Source: Pyropia haitanensis
Taxonomy: Eukaryota; Rhodophyta; Bangiophyceae; Bangiales; Bangiaceae
Direction: 5' to 3'
Assembly (NCBI GenBank): GCA_008729055.1
Contig: SDUX01000004.1
Span: 5,534,559 to 5,598,558 of the forward strand
DNA length: 64,000 nucleotides
Part shown: piece by piece, positions 1 through 12,500 of the stretch
Layout: each line of letters opens with the position of its first letter
Position numbering within the stretch: the first letter of the stretch is position 1
Program-made: the position numbers and the translations under genes
Notes under the pieces: model-generated
Seen by the model: only the letters and a program-made list of their open reading frames with translations
The model's database searches: none
Told to the model about the DNA's origin: nothing

Positions 1-670
1 CGCCGCGACTGTAGAGACCGTCACCAGAGAGACGAGGGGGGGAGGGGGGAGTGGGGGTGGGACCCAGGCTGCGGTGGTCCGCTGTGGGATGGCTCCTCGT
101 CAGGGCGCTGATGACGACAAGGGGAGAGGACGCCCACTGCCAGCCGTGGCCGCCGCCGCCGATAGAACGTGGGGAGACGACGGCGGCGAGTGTGAGGACC
201 CGCAGCGGGTGGACGGGAGTGGGAGGGAAGGAGGGGGCACCGAGCACGTCGGCGATGGGCAACGGCCGTCCAGGGTGGATGGTGACGGCGGCGGCGGCGG
301 CGGCGGCGGCGGGCGCCCTGCCGGCGACGCCACGCGGCCTGGCTTTTGAGGTGTGCCCGCGCGCCCGCGCCGGCACTGGCGCGGCCGACAGCGGCGGCGG
401 CAGCGGCAACGGGGACTGCGACGGCGGCAGCAGCAGCGGCCAGGGGGGGCAGGCGCTCGCGGCGGCCACGGCGGCCACCGCGACGGGGGGCCGCTGGCGG
501 CGGACCACCCGCCGCCCACACGGTTGATTCACCCCGTGTGGCGTCTCCTTCCTGGCCGCGTCACCCCTGTGCCGGCCTACCCCCCCCCCCCCGGTCCATC
601 CCGGCGCAGCGCCGGCAGCGCACCAGCGCATCACGGGGACACGGCGACGGCAGCGTCGCGCGCGACTGGG

Positions 671-721
<51 letters not shown>

Positions 722-1376
722 GCGTGGCCCGCCTCCCACCGCCACCGCACTCCCTATCTCTGGCGGTCGCGCCCGCCGCGCGTGCCCGTCGGGCGGTCGC
801 CGTTGCTGTCGGTGGGGGTGCCGTCGGCGGCCACTCCCACTCCGCTCCCCTCCCTCCCCCCCCCCCCCCCCCCCCCCCCCCACCCGCCGATTCACAACGA
901 CCGCCGCACGCTTGCCGCCTCCCCCCTGCACACCGCACCCGGCCGGCCGTGGGCGTGCGCGTCGGCGCGGCGGGCCAGGTGGCGGACGAAAGCGAGGGGC
1001 GGGGGGGGGGGGGGGGAAGTCGACCGGGGCTGGGGTGGCCAGACGGGGGGAGGGGGTGGGGGGGGGGGGGAGGAATTGGGGACGAGCGGCCCCGCTGCTA
1101 CACAGCCCCGCCCGCCCCCGCGCCGCCGCCGCCGTCTTGCGTCTGACGTGGCCACCCCGTCCGCGGCGGGTGGCGGCCGCCGCCACCGCCGTCGCCGTCG
1201 CCGTCGCGGCGGCCGCCGTCGCCGCCGCCGCCGCCCGCGACGCGACGTCCCCACAACCCCCGTACCCGCCGGGGCGGCGGCGGCATCGCGCGGCCCCCCC
1301 CCCCCCCCCCCGCACTGCCCATCAACACCCACGCAGTGGGGGAATGGGGTGGAGGGGCGCCGCCGAGGCGGCGGCA

Positions 1377-1417
<41 letters not shown>

Positions 1418-3634
1418 TACCAACCCCACCACCAGCGGGGCGGCGTGTCCCCACCGCCCGCCCCGCCGCCGTCACCCGACACGTCCCCGCCACAGTGGCG
1501 CGGTCGGGGGGGAGGAGGGCACGCGCCGGACCGCGTGGCGGCCGAGCCGCGTCCGACACTGTGCTGCGGGGTGCGCCGTGAGGGATGGCGGGGGGGGGGG
1601 GAAAGCGTCGGCGATGGCGTGGCAGGGGAGGGGGTGAGACGGCGCGGAGGGGACCACCCGCGCGGCGGCGTGGCAGGCAGTGTCGCGGAGGTAGCCGCTG
1701 CCCGCCGCTCTTCTCTCCCCGCCCCCCCCCCCCCCCCCCCCCCCCCCCGCTGCATCGCCCCGCCGCCGTCCATCCGCTGCCGGCCGGCGCGGCCGGCGCG
1801 GCCGGCGGCGCGCGGTACGGCCACCACCCCCGGCAGCTCACGCTGCCACGCTGGGCGTGACGCGTCCGGTGCGGGTCCGCCGCCACCGCGGTCCCGGCGC
1901 GCCCGCCCTTCCGCGTGCGTCGCTGGGGGTTGGACGCGTCGGCCGCGGCCGCGCCCAGCGCCGGCGGCGGCGCCGCTGGGGGGTGCCACGACGCGTCGGC
2001 CGCGGTCGGCAGACAGCGGCGCGCAGCTGGGCGCGCGAGGGGGGGGGCCCGCCGGCCGGCCGGCGGCCCGTCCGTCTGCCCGCCCGCCCACCCGCCCGCC
2101 GTGGACGCTGACGGCGACCGCGGCGCGCCGTCGCCGGCAACGGCAGCGACGACGGCGGCGGCGGCGGCGGGCCAGCGGCAAAGGGGATGGGCCGACGTGG
2201 CGGGCAGGCCGCGCCGGTGTCGGCGCGGCCACTCGGCGTGGCGGGGTTGAGCCGAACAGCGTCTATGGTATGCGCGCCTGAAAACTGTTTTCGAGCCACA
2301 GAAGAATGACCGATGGACGGGGAAAATCGCGGCGGTTAAAGGTAAGTTTAAGTATATTTCAATTCTCCTCGATTGTGCTGTCTTGTGTCAAGTCCGATTA
2401 GCAGACGGCGGCTTTCCGCAGATCCTGATCCACTAATGAAGTTGGAATGGCACGTGTGGAGGAATGGGAGGCGGAAGAGCCTGATGCGCCACTGGCCACG
2501 TGGTACACGATCGTGCCGGTTGGGAGCACGGCCCTTCGCGCCTGTGCCCAATCGTGGCGCGTCAGGTGGAAGCCCCAATCTCCCGCTCTATCTGGCGGGC
2601 GGCGGCCGAGTGAATAAAAAACAGGGTGGACAAAGGCGGCCGCCGCGGCGGGTCCAGGTGTGGCCGACAACTCCGCTCGAGGAGGGGACGGGGAGTGGCC
2701 AGGACCGTGCGCAACGGTGGCGGCCAATTGGCGAAGCCGTTGCGGAGCCACCCACCCCCCCCCTCCTTTGGAGCCAACCCGATGACCGTGACGACCTGCC
2801 GCCGGTCTGGCGTCACGCCTGTGGGGGGGTAAGCGCGCCCCCACGCCGCCGTCAGCGGCCGCCGTGGCGGGGCCAACCCGCGGCGGCTGCCACCGCCCCT
2901 CCCCCCTCTGTCCTACGGGATTGATGGATTGCGTGGCCGCGCCCTTCCACCCCCCCCGTGACCATTGGGCCATTGCGCGCCCCCCCCCCGCACGCGCCCC
3001 TCTCCCACGCCCCCCCGCCCCCCCGCCCCCCCCCCTCAACTACCGTCTTGCTGTACCGACCGCTCCCACCCCCCCCCAAGTGGCCTAGAATCGAGGCGCG
3101 TCCAAGGGCTGCGTGTTGCATTCGACGGAGGCGGGGTGGCTGGCCAGCTCGGCCGTCGGGGGGCCCCTCTGGGGGGGCCAACCCCCAGGGGATTGCTGTC
3201 GGGGGGGGGGGGTGGGGGGGGTGGGGGAGGGTACTGTTGCCCACCGCCTACTGCTACTGCCGCGGGCGGAGGGGCCGCCCAACGCGGCGTTCGGCTCCGG
3301 GTTGTATTTAACGCGGCCTCTTCATGGTGACCAGGGGTGGGTGGGTGGGGGGGTGACGACGACCTTGACGTGCTTGTTGCCAACCCGCGCCGAGCCGTGG
3401 GGTGCTTACGCCGCCCGTCGGCGACCTGCCCACTCCCTCCATCCTCCACTCCCCGCCCCCCACTCACCCACCCTTTTGCCTTTTTGACGCCGTAACGCGG
3501 CCAACCCCGGAGGTCTCCGGTGCTCCGACCGTCCCACCCCGCTATTGCCTTTGCCAGTCGCTTGGCCTCTCTCCTGTACCACCCCCGCTCCCCCCTCGGG
3601 TATTCTCCTCCCCCCCCCCTTCTTCCCTGCCGCC
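1..3634. other. Low-complexity GC-rich stretch without a confident gene
   Basis: Positions 1-2280 are almost pure G/C triplet repeats and homopolymers (for example C and G runs near 860-880, 1005-1015 and 1725-1747), with long open frames on both strands that look compositional. A possible short secreted protein beginning at the ATG at 255 (alanine-rich hydrophobic leader) cannot be separated from chance. Positions 2290-3634 have more balanced composition, with pyrimidine-rich tracts just before the next gene. I see no recognisable domain, RNA gene or element here. Confidence 0.5.
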
Positions 3635-4570
3635 ATGCCCGTCGCGGGCGCACCTGGCGCGGCCGCAGACGCCACCCCCACCGCCACCATCCCCCCCCTG
3701 CGCTCTCGGTGGTCCCACCTTTGCTTTGCCCTGACGACGCTCACCGCTCACCCGCGGCTGGCGGGGGTCTTGACCGACCGGGGCGGCTGGGCGGCGCCCG
3801 CTGCGGCGCGGACCGCCCGGGCAAGGCCTAGGGAAGCGGCTGCGGCGGCGGCGGCGGCGGCGGCGCCCACCACCCCCACCGCGGCGGCGGCGTCGCCTAG
3901 GGGCGCGCCCGCCGGGCGGTCCCCCCGGCGGCAGCCGCCGCGGCCCCCACCCGGCGCGCGGCCGGCGCCGACCGCCATGCGCTCGCTCCTGACCGAGTGG
4001 CTGTCGGACGTAGGGGAGGAGGAGGCGGCCGCGCAGGCGGCAGCCGCGGCAGCCGCCGTCGCCGCCGCCGCACCGGCTGGCCGCGGGTGGGCCCTCCCGT
4101 GGCCGTGGCCCCGCCGCGTGTCGCCGTCGACGGAGTCGGCGGTAGCGGCGGCACCCCCGCTGCCGCCGCCCCTGCCGGCCGCCCCCCGCATCACTCCCGT
4201 GTGCCGGAGCCTCTTTTTCAATGTGGGCTCGCCGGCGGCCATGCCCGCCGCCGCGAAGCGGATGCCCTTTTTCCTTCACGACGGCGACGCGTCTACCGTC
4301 GCCGCCGCCGCCGCCGCTTGCTCGGTCGGGGCCCCCGTCGGCGGCGCCGCGGTGGGTGCGGGCGCGGATGAGACGGGCGAGCGGATGCTGGAGCGGCTGC
4401 GGGCGTCACGGTCCGCGCGAGGGCGGGCGGCCAAGTCGAGCCGCCGCCAACCGCAGAGCCGGTCGCCCAGCCCGGGGGGCATGGGGGGGGTGACGGGCGT
4501 TGGCGTCGCCGTTGGGAGCGTCGTTGGCTCTCTCGCCGTCGGCCTGGCGCTCATCAACCCACTGCTCTGA
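3635..4570 (+). CDS. Hypothetical protein with hydrophobic C-terminal tail
   Basis: A predicted protein of 311 residues, function unknown. The start was chosen at the ATG at 3635 because it lies in a strong GCCGCCATG context; an in-frame upstream ATG at 3545 has no such support. The middle is Ala/Pro/Arg-rich and disordered-looking, with two less biased patches: 'RSLLTEWLSDVGEEE' around residue 115 and 'CRSLFFNVGSPAAMP' around residue 190. After a basic Arg/Ser stretch the last 25-30 residues are Gly/Val/Ala/Leu-rich with small-xxx-small spacing and end in 'LINPLL'. That resembles a single C-terminal membrane anchor, so a tail-anchored protein is my inference. A pyrimidine-rich tract follows the stop codon. 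Moderate confidence that it is a gene, low on function. Confidence 0.5.
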   Translation: MPVAGAPGAAADATPTATIPPLRSRWSHLCFALTTLTAHPRLAGVLTDRGGWAAPAAARTARARPREAAAAAAAAAAPTTPTAAAASPRGAPAGRSPRRQPPRPPPGARPAPTAMRSLLTEWLSDVGEEEAAAQAAAAAAAVAAAAPAGRGWALPWPWPRRVSPSTESAVAAAPPLPPPLPAAPRITPVCRSLFFNVGSPAAMPAAAKRMPFFLHDGDASTVAAAAAACSVGAPVGGAAVGAGADETGERMLERLRASRSARGRAAKSSRRQPQSRSPSPGGMGGVTGVGVAVGSVVGSLAVGLALINPLL

Positions 4571-6245
4571 CCGGGGGTGGCCCCCGTCGAGGCCGAGTGG
4601 CAGAGAGGGGATGGCTTCCCTTCTACTCGCGCAGGGCAGCCTAGTTTCCTTCTTCCCACACCCAGCCTCGCCCGTCTCTTTTTTCTTTCTTCCCTTCTCC
4701 ACTCTTCTTCTTCTTCCTTTTCTTATTTTCTGGGACTCTGTTTTCGAACCGTCTGTTGCACTCGCAGTCCGTCCTCTCCAACCCGTCGCTAGTTTTGTGT
4801 GCGCCACTGCGCGTCGGAAAAAAGCTCCCGAATCTTGTTCCCGTCTTGCCTCGGTTCCCTCTTTCCAGACACGGCGTCCGCAGGTCGCCGCCGCTGGCAC
4901 ACGACCGCCGCCACAGTGGATGGGAGGCTGGCCCACCGGTGGGGCCTTGGGGACGGGCCGCACCTCCAACCAAGGCGCCGCCACGGCGGGCAGGGATGCG
5001 CGCTGCCCCGAGCTCTGAGCGCACGGCCGCCCTCGGGGACGACACCGCCTCGTGGCGTCCCGCCCAGCAGGCTTCCACCTCTGGCCAGCGATGCCGTCAG
5101 TGTCGCGGGGGCGCTCCCTCACCTCCCCCCTCACGGGCCCCACCCGCGGGGTCACCCCATGGAGCGGCGGCTGGCGGCTGACGCCGCCCCGCTGTCCCCG
5201 ACCATTGGCGGGCCCACCGCCGCGTGCCACCGCCACCGTCGGTGCCCGTGCCGACGGCCGTGCCTCCGCCCCGCGCGCGCCTGGTGCGGGCGCTGGGCAT
5301 CCGCGCCCGCCCCCCACGCCGCGCCCCGGCAATGGTGCGCCACGGCACGTCCTCTTCTTCCCAGGCGTGGGGGCGGGTGTGGCGGTGGGGAGGCTGCCGC
5401 GCCGCGGCGCGACCGGCGCGAGGCGTCTCGGCGCTTGCCCGCGCAGGTCCCACTGCCCACTCGTCGCGCGCCTGCACGACAGGCGGGTGCGACTGACACC
5501 CGCGGTCCTCCCCCGCTGGGTGCGTGCGCGCGTGCGCTCCCCGGTGGCCCCGCGACGGTGCGCATCCATCCGTGCGCTGCAGGCTTGTATCCTCCGTGTG
5601 CTCCTGGCCGCGCCATCAGTGGCCAACGGGGGGCGCCCACCTGGACGTGGACAAACGAGCGGCAAAGACCCACGGGACGCACGGCTTGGCCCGCTGACGA
5701 GCCCTGCAGCAGCCGATAGTACGTCTCTTCAGAGATAACGCAAATGTACTTGATTTTCCAAGTGGGAACCCGCGTGCATCCCATTCCCCGTACTCACGCA
5801 TTTGGCCGTTTGGACCTGATCCCGGTGGCGGTCTCCTGACCAAGCCGCGGCCGCGGGCCACATCCACAGGCCACGCTTGTCCAGGCAGCTCTTCCCCCCT
5901 CCGTGCCTCTTCAGGCCGGGCGCGTCGCTCCCCCCCCCCCCCCCCCTCCCTCTCAGCTGGCACCGGCACACACACCCTCGCACCGCCGACGGCCGCGCCA
6001 ACGGGGTTGCAGCCGCGCGACGCGGGCGGCCGCGGTCGCGGCGGGCGGCGCGCACTGGATCGTCTGCGTCGGCCGCCTGCGTCGGCAGACGCGTGCGCGC
6101 GCGCCCCGCGCTCGCGCGTGCCGCGGCGCGCGGGAGTGCCGTCCCTCCTGGTCCTACCCGGCCGGCGCCGCTCCTCTTTGAGCCCCCGGTTCTCCCCCCC
6201 CCCCTCCGCCTCTTGGTGTCGCGCCCTACCCAGGTGCGCGCCCCT

Positions 6246-6288
<43 letters not shown>

Positions 6289-6583
6289 GCGCGCCAGCCA
6301 AGCCGGCCGTCCCCACCCCCCGACCCCCTGGCTCTATCTCTTCCCTCGGCCACGAGCATTTTCCTCCCTTTCCACCCCCCTCCCCCCCCCCGTCCTGGCC
6401 TTTCCACTTCTCTGGCCTCTCCGTCCCCCTCTTCCCGCCTCCGCCCCTTGCCTTGACCGCCGCCGTTCTTGACGCCGTTACGAGCGGCTTTGTTTTTTTT
6501 TTTTTTTTTTTTTTTTGCACCGCACCCGCCGTCCCACGTGACCCGACGGCGTCCCCCCCCCCGCCGCAGCAGCCACCACCACC
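4571..6583. other. Intergenic; pyrimidine tract and T24 run
   Basis: No gene recognised. A strongly pyrimidine-rich tract at about 4650-4735 (TTTCTTTC and TTCTTC repeats) lies just downstream of the preceding stop codon and probably belongs to its 3' UTR. An uninterrupted run of 24 T at 6493-6516 sits about 70 bases before the start of the next gene. The rest is G/C triplet-rich, with open frames on both strands that share no recognisable domain. Confidence 0.5.
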
Positions 6584-9500
6584 ATGGACGTCGCCACCCC
6601 CGCCGCACCTGGGAGTTCCCGCACGGCTGCTGCCGGCGTCGCCACCACCCCCACCAACACCGGGGATCCTCCCGCAGCAGCCACCATGGACGCTGCCATC
6701 TCCGCCGACGCTGGGGGTTTCCGCGCGGCTGCTGCCGGCGCCGCCACCACCCCCGCCGACGCTGGGGATCCCCGCGCGGCTGCTGCCACCACCCCCGCCG
6801 ACGCTTGGGATTCCCGCGCGACTGCTGCTGGCGCCGCCACCACCCCCGCCGACGCTGGGGATCCCCGCGCGGCTGCTGCCACCACCCCCGCCGACGCTGG
6901 GGATTCCCGCGCGACTGCTGCTGGCGCCGCCACCACCCCCACTGACACTGGGGCGCCCCGCGCGGCTGCTGCTGCCGACAGCGGCGGCGGCGGCGGCGCC
7001 ACCACCCCTGCCGACGCTGGGGAGTCCCGGGCGGCTGCTGCCGGCGTCGCCACCACCCCCGCCAACGCTGTGGATCCCCCCGCAGCGGCCACCATGAACG
7101 ATGCCACCCCCGCCGACGCTGGGGATCCCCCCGCGGCAGCCACCAAGGACGTCGCTACCCGCACCGACGCTGGGAATCCCGGCGCGGCGGCTGCCGGCTC
7201 TGCTACCACCCCTACTGACCCTGGGGATGCCCGCGCGGCTGCTGCTGTCGACAGCAGCGGCGACACCGCCGCCGACGGGGACCCCCCGTCGCCGCTGCCG
7301 TTGGCGGTGGTGGCGGCACGGTCGCCAGCGGCGGCGCCAGGCGCGGCACCGCCGTCGAGGGCGCTGGCGTCGCCGACGGCGACGGCGACGGAGACGGCGA
7401 CGGCGACGGAGGCCGCGACGGCGACGGAGACGGTGACGGCGACGGAGGCCGCGACGGCGGCGGCTACGGCGGCGGCGGTGGCGCTGCTGCCGTCGCTGAC
7501 GCCATGGGCGGCCGCGCCGCTGCCGCCGCGCGCGCGCACCCCGTCGACGCGATCGGCGTCGGCGTCGCCAGTGGCGGGCGCGCCCGCCGCGGCAGCGACG
7601 GCGGCGGGGGCGGCAGCGGGGGCGGCCGCCCGCGCCCCAGCGCGGCCGTCGGCGGGTGGCGCCGCGGGGGACGCGGCGGTGGCGGCGGCGGTGGCGGCGG
7701 CGGTCGCGGCGCACCGTGACGCCGCTGCGCGCGGCGGCGGCGGCAAGGGCCGCCGTAGAGGACGTGCCGGCGGCGGCAGCGGCGGCGCTGGTGGGGGCGA
7801 CAGTGGTGACGGCGGCGGCGGCGGCGGCGGTAGTGGCGACGGCGGCAGCGGCGGTGGCACCTCGCGCACGCCGCCAGTGCAGCGGCCGACGCCGTTGACG
7901 CCGTCGGGCGCCCCGTCGGCGGCGGCGTCGGGGTCCTCGTCGGGTCGTGACGGCAGCAGCAACGGCGGCGGTGGTGCTGACTGGACGCCCTCCGCCGTGC
8001 GGCCGATTTGGTCTGCCACCCCGCCGCCGGCAGGCGTGGCGGTGGCGCAGCGCGCCGGGCCGCTCGCCGCGGCCGCCGGGCGGCGGGCGGGGGCGGCTGC
8101 CGCGGCGACGGCGCCACCGTCGGTGGCGGCGGCGCCCCGGCGGCGGGGGCGGCCGCCCGCGGCACACCACGCGGCTGTCGTGGCGGGGGGGGGGAGGCCC
8201 CGGTTGGGCGGGCAACCGCCCCCGCGGCGGCGGCGCCGGTGGCGGCTGACGAGGTGATTGACGTGTCGAGCGACTCGGCGGTCAACCTGGTGGGGGGGGG
8301 GGTGTCGGGCGTGCCCGCCGGCTCCCCCGCCGCTGGGGGTGCCCCGCCCCCCTCCGCGTTGTTTCCGTCTGGGCGGCTGCGAAGCCGCACTGCCCCACCG
8401 GTCGCGACAACGGACTCGCCGTCACCGGCTGTGGCGGGCACCGCGCAGGGGGGTGTCACCGACACGGACGACGCGGCGCCTCTGCGGGCGGGGCCGCCCC
8501 CAGCCGCTGCCGCCACACCGACGGTGCGGCGCCTGCGGGGGCGGCCACGCAAGCGTCCCCTTTCTCCACCGGCAGGTGCGGCAGCAGACGGCGACGCGCT
8601 CGCAAGCGCTGCGGGGCACCCGGCGGTTGCGGCGGGGGACTTCCTGCCGGGCGGCGCGGCGGGCGGGGACGGCGGCGCGCCCGCGGCGCGGCGGCGGCCG
8701 GGGCGGCCGCCCAAGCGCCGGGCGTCGCTGCCGGCGGCAGCTGCTGCCGCCCCTCTGCCCGCGGGGGCGGAGCCGCCGCCGGCGGGGCCCGCGTCGGACG
8801 GGCGCGCCCCGCCGGTGCGGCGGCGACCCGGGCGGCCCCGCAAGCACCCGCTGCCCACGCCAGCGAGTGGCACAGCTGACGGTGGCGCATCGGCGGGCGC
8901 CACGGCTTCCTCTGCTGGTGGTGGGGCTGACGTTTCTGTAGCAGCAGCGGCTGCAGCCGACGGCGTCACGCCAGCAGTGCGGCGGCGGCCCGGGCGGCCG
9001 CGGAAGCGACCGCTGTCCCTACCGGCTGACGCCGCCGCGGGCCCACCTGTAGGAGACGACCCGCTGCCGGCAGGGTCGGCCGCCGACGGCGCCGCACCGG
9101 CAGCACGGCGACAGCCTGGGCGGCCGCGCGCGCTTCCACCGCCGTCGCCGTCTGGCGACGGTACTCCAGTGGCGGCGCGGCGACGCCCTGGGCGGCCGCC
9201 CAAGCGCCCGTTATCTCTGCCGGCAGGCGCCGTCGCGCCCGCTTTACCGGCACCAGCCGACGTGCCGTCGGTGCGAGCAGCGCGGCGACAGGCGGGACGG
9301 CCGCGCAAGCGGCCGCGGACGCCGTCCGACACAACCTGCTCCCCGTCATCGTCGTCGTCCTCGTCGTCCCCTTCCTCGTCTGCAACGTCATGGGCGCCGT
9401 CGCCGACGCGCAATCTCGGCGACCACGCCTCCACGCGCGACCCGCCGCTGCCAAAGCCAGCGTCGGGGCCCCCCGCGTCAAGAACGGTGTCGGCGGCGGC

Positions 9501-12500
9501 GGCGGTGGCGGGCACGGGGTCCCCTGCGCGGCAGGCGGCGGCGCAGAGCGTTGTGGCCACCTTGCTGGATGACGTGTACTTGGTGGGGCCGCCTGTGGGG
9601 AGAACCAGCGAGCCAGTGACGTCGGCGGCGTTGGCCCGTCCCTCGTTGGCACCCCCCCCTCCCGCTGCGGGTGCAGCCGTGCGTTGGACTGGCGGCGGCG
9701 GCGCTGCGGTTGGCCGTGCCGTGCCGATTGCCCCGCGGCCAGTGGTCCTTGCGGGGTCCGCCACCGCGGACGGCCGCGGCCACGGTGATGCGTGGCGCCC
9801 GCCCGCCTGGGCGCCGTCGCTGTCGCTGCCGCCCACGATGGACCAGGCGGTCGCGGCGGCGGCGGCGGCAGCGGCAGCAGCAGCAGCGGCAGCGGCGGCG
9901 GGCCCAGCACCCCTCTTCCACCAGGCGGCCGACCCGGCCGGCGGCTCGGCGCCAAACGGTGCCGCGACCACGGCCACGCCCGCGGCCGTGACGGACGCCA
10001 CGGGCGGTGACGATGGCGGGGCGGAGCTCCCCGCGGAGCGGCCGCCGACGCGGCTGCTGCCCCGGCGGACCAAGCGGCCGGCGCGCGGCTCCTTGCGTGA
10101 GGCGTCTCTGGAAGCGCGGGTAATGGCGGCGGTAGAGGCGGTGTCGCTGCCACCTGCAGCGGCGGCACGGCCGCCCCGGGAGGCGGCGGTGGGGGATCCG
10201 CCGCCCCTGCCAGCGGTGACGGCAGCGCCCGTTCCTGCGATAGAAGCGGTACACATGGCTGGGTCTGCGGCTCAAGGGCCAGCGTCGGCGGCCTCTGCGG
10301 TGGTACCACCGTCTGCGCGACCTTTGGCACCGTCGCGGCCATTGACAACGTTGCCATCCCAGCCATTGGCACCACCATCACCGCGGCAGGGTCCGCGGCC
10401 GCCACCTCCAACGTCGTCAGCCGCTGCAAACGTTACGGTCGTTGCGCCGCCACGGCAGCCGTTGCCGCCACGGCCATCACCACTGTCGGCCGTCAGGAAC
10501 GAGCCGGCAGCAGCGGTGGCAGGCGGGGCGGGCGCTACCGGCGCCGCCCCCCGCCCGCCGTCGTCGGTGCCGACTGCGGGCGCGGCGGGCACTGCCGTCG
10601 CGTCGCTGCAACCACCGTCGGCGGCCGTCGCACCAGCGGGCGCGGCAGGTGCGGTAGCGTTGACACGGCCACCCGCACCAGCATCGCCGTCTGCCGCGGC
10701 GGTAGCGACGGGGGTGCCGCGGCCACCATCAGCCGCGGCGGCGGGGGTGTCGCCGCCGTCAGCCCCTGCGTCGCCACCGCCTCCACCATTGCCGTCTCCG
10801 CCGCCATCCCCACCCGCAGCGGCAGCGGCGGCGGCCCCACCGTCGACACCCCCGTCGATGACGCTGGCGACCACGGCGGCAGTCGCGGGGGTGCCTGGGG
10901 TGACACCACGGCAGCCAGCGTCGGCGTTGTTGGCGGGCGCGGATGTCAGTGCCACGGCCGCGGCGCTGCCTGCGGCGGCGGCGCCGCCACTCCGGGTGGC
11001 GAGCCCGGCTGCTGACGGCGGGCGACCGGCCGCGGCGGCACCCGCGGCGGCCGTCTCGGCGGCGCCCACGGCGGCCGCTGCTCTCCCTGCGGCGCCTGCG
11101 CCGGTGCCGCTGTCGCAGTCGAAGCTCGGCCCGGTCGTCGCCACCCTCGCCGACGGCGTGCACACCCGTGACGCGGCGTCGGTGGCACGGGACCTTCGCC
11201 GCCTCGCGGCGGGGGCGGCGGGCCTGCAGCGGCGGGTGCGGCACGCGGAGCGGCGGCTGGGGGTCAACGCGCCGCGGCGGGCACGGGTGCGGTGGGCGGC
11301 GGCGCCGCCACGGCCGCCATTGGCGGGGGCCGTGTCGGCGGGTCCATCGGCCGCCGGCTTGCCGCTGGCGGCAGCGCCCGCGGGGCCAGGCGCCGCCCGG
11401 CCGTCGGCTGCGCCGGCGACCACGTCAGCAGGGGACTTGGCGGCCGCGTCGACCGTGTCGTCACGGTCACCGTCGTCGTCTGAGCAGTTAGGGGAGTCTG
11501 CGCCGGCGTCGCCGATGCCGCGGCCGCCAGCCGCTGCCGCGGCGGCCGGCGCTGCCGCGTCGGCGGCGGCGCCCGCTGGGGTGCTGCCTGCCACGCCGCC
11601 GTCGCGGGAGGCCGGCGCCGCCCGCGACGACGACCTGGCCAGGCTCACCGCCGCCGTGGCGGACATTGCGGCGGGGCGGCAGGTGACGCTCCCGCGCCGC
11701 CGTGTCGGCCGGCCGTCCAAGGCCCACGCGCGCGCCTGGGCGCTGCTCCACGCGGGCCTCAAGGCGGTGCTGCAGGCGCGGGCGGCGAGCCCCGGCGGCG
11801 GTGCCGCCCGGCGGAGTGGCCGCCGCGCGTCCCCGTCGGCGGCGCGGCCGCCGCCGCCGACGGCTGGGTCGACGGCGGGGTCGGCGGCGGAGTCGGCGGC
11901 GGTGGCGGGGTCAGCAGCGGGGTCGGCGGCAGCGGCGGGGTCAACAGCGGCGGCGGCGTCGATGCCGGAGGGCGGCGACGGCGGCAGCGGCGGCGGCGCG
12001 CCCAAGGCGTCACCGTCGGGTGAGCGAGGCGGAACGGAGGGGGAAGAGGGGGGAGCGCCTGGAGACCACGACGCCTCGCTGCCGCTGGCCGCCGGCTCAC
12101 CCGCCGCGGTGACCACATCGACGGCGGCGGCGGCGGCGGCGGCGGCGGCCAACAGCAGCTCGGACGTGTCGGCAGCGCGGTTGCTGGTGCAGCTGTCACG
12201 CCCGGCGGACGAGCCGGCGCCCGCTGGAGGTGCCGTCACCAGTGACAAGGGGGACGGCGCGGCGGGCGGGGTGGGCGGCGACGGCGGCGCGCGTCTTCCG
12301 CTGGGCCCCCGCCGGGGACCGGTGCCTCGAGGGGTGGCCGACGCCACCGGGCGGGCGGCGGCGGTCGACCGGCGACCGCCGCCGGCCGCGGCGCCGCTGC
12401 CGGTCGCTGCGGCTGCGAGTGGCGCGGCGGCGCCTGCCGCCACGCTACCGGCCGCGACAGGGGGGGCGGCCGTGCGTCGACCGCCCGGCGCCGAGCCGCC

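Noticed and set aside
353..2281. Plus-strand open frame of 642 codons
   Set aside because: Entirely low complexity, with equally long frames on the opposite strand, no domain and no supported start.
7464..10256. Very long open frame on the minus strand (about 930 codons)
   Set aside because: It overlaps the AT-hook array in antisense. Its content is Arg/Pro/Ala complement of the sense repeats with no domain; a compositional shadow of the giant gene.
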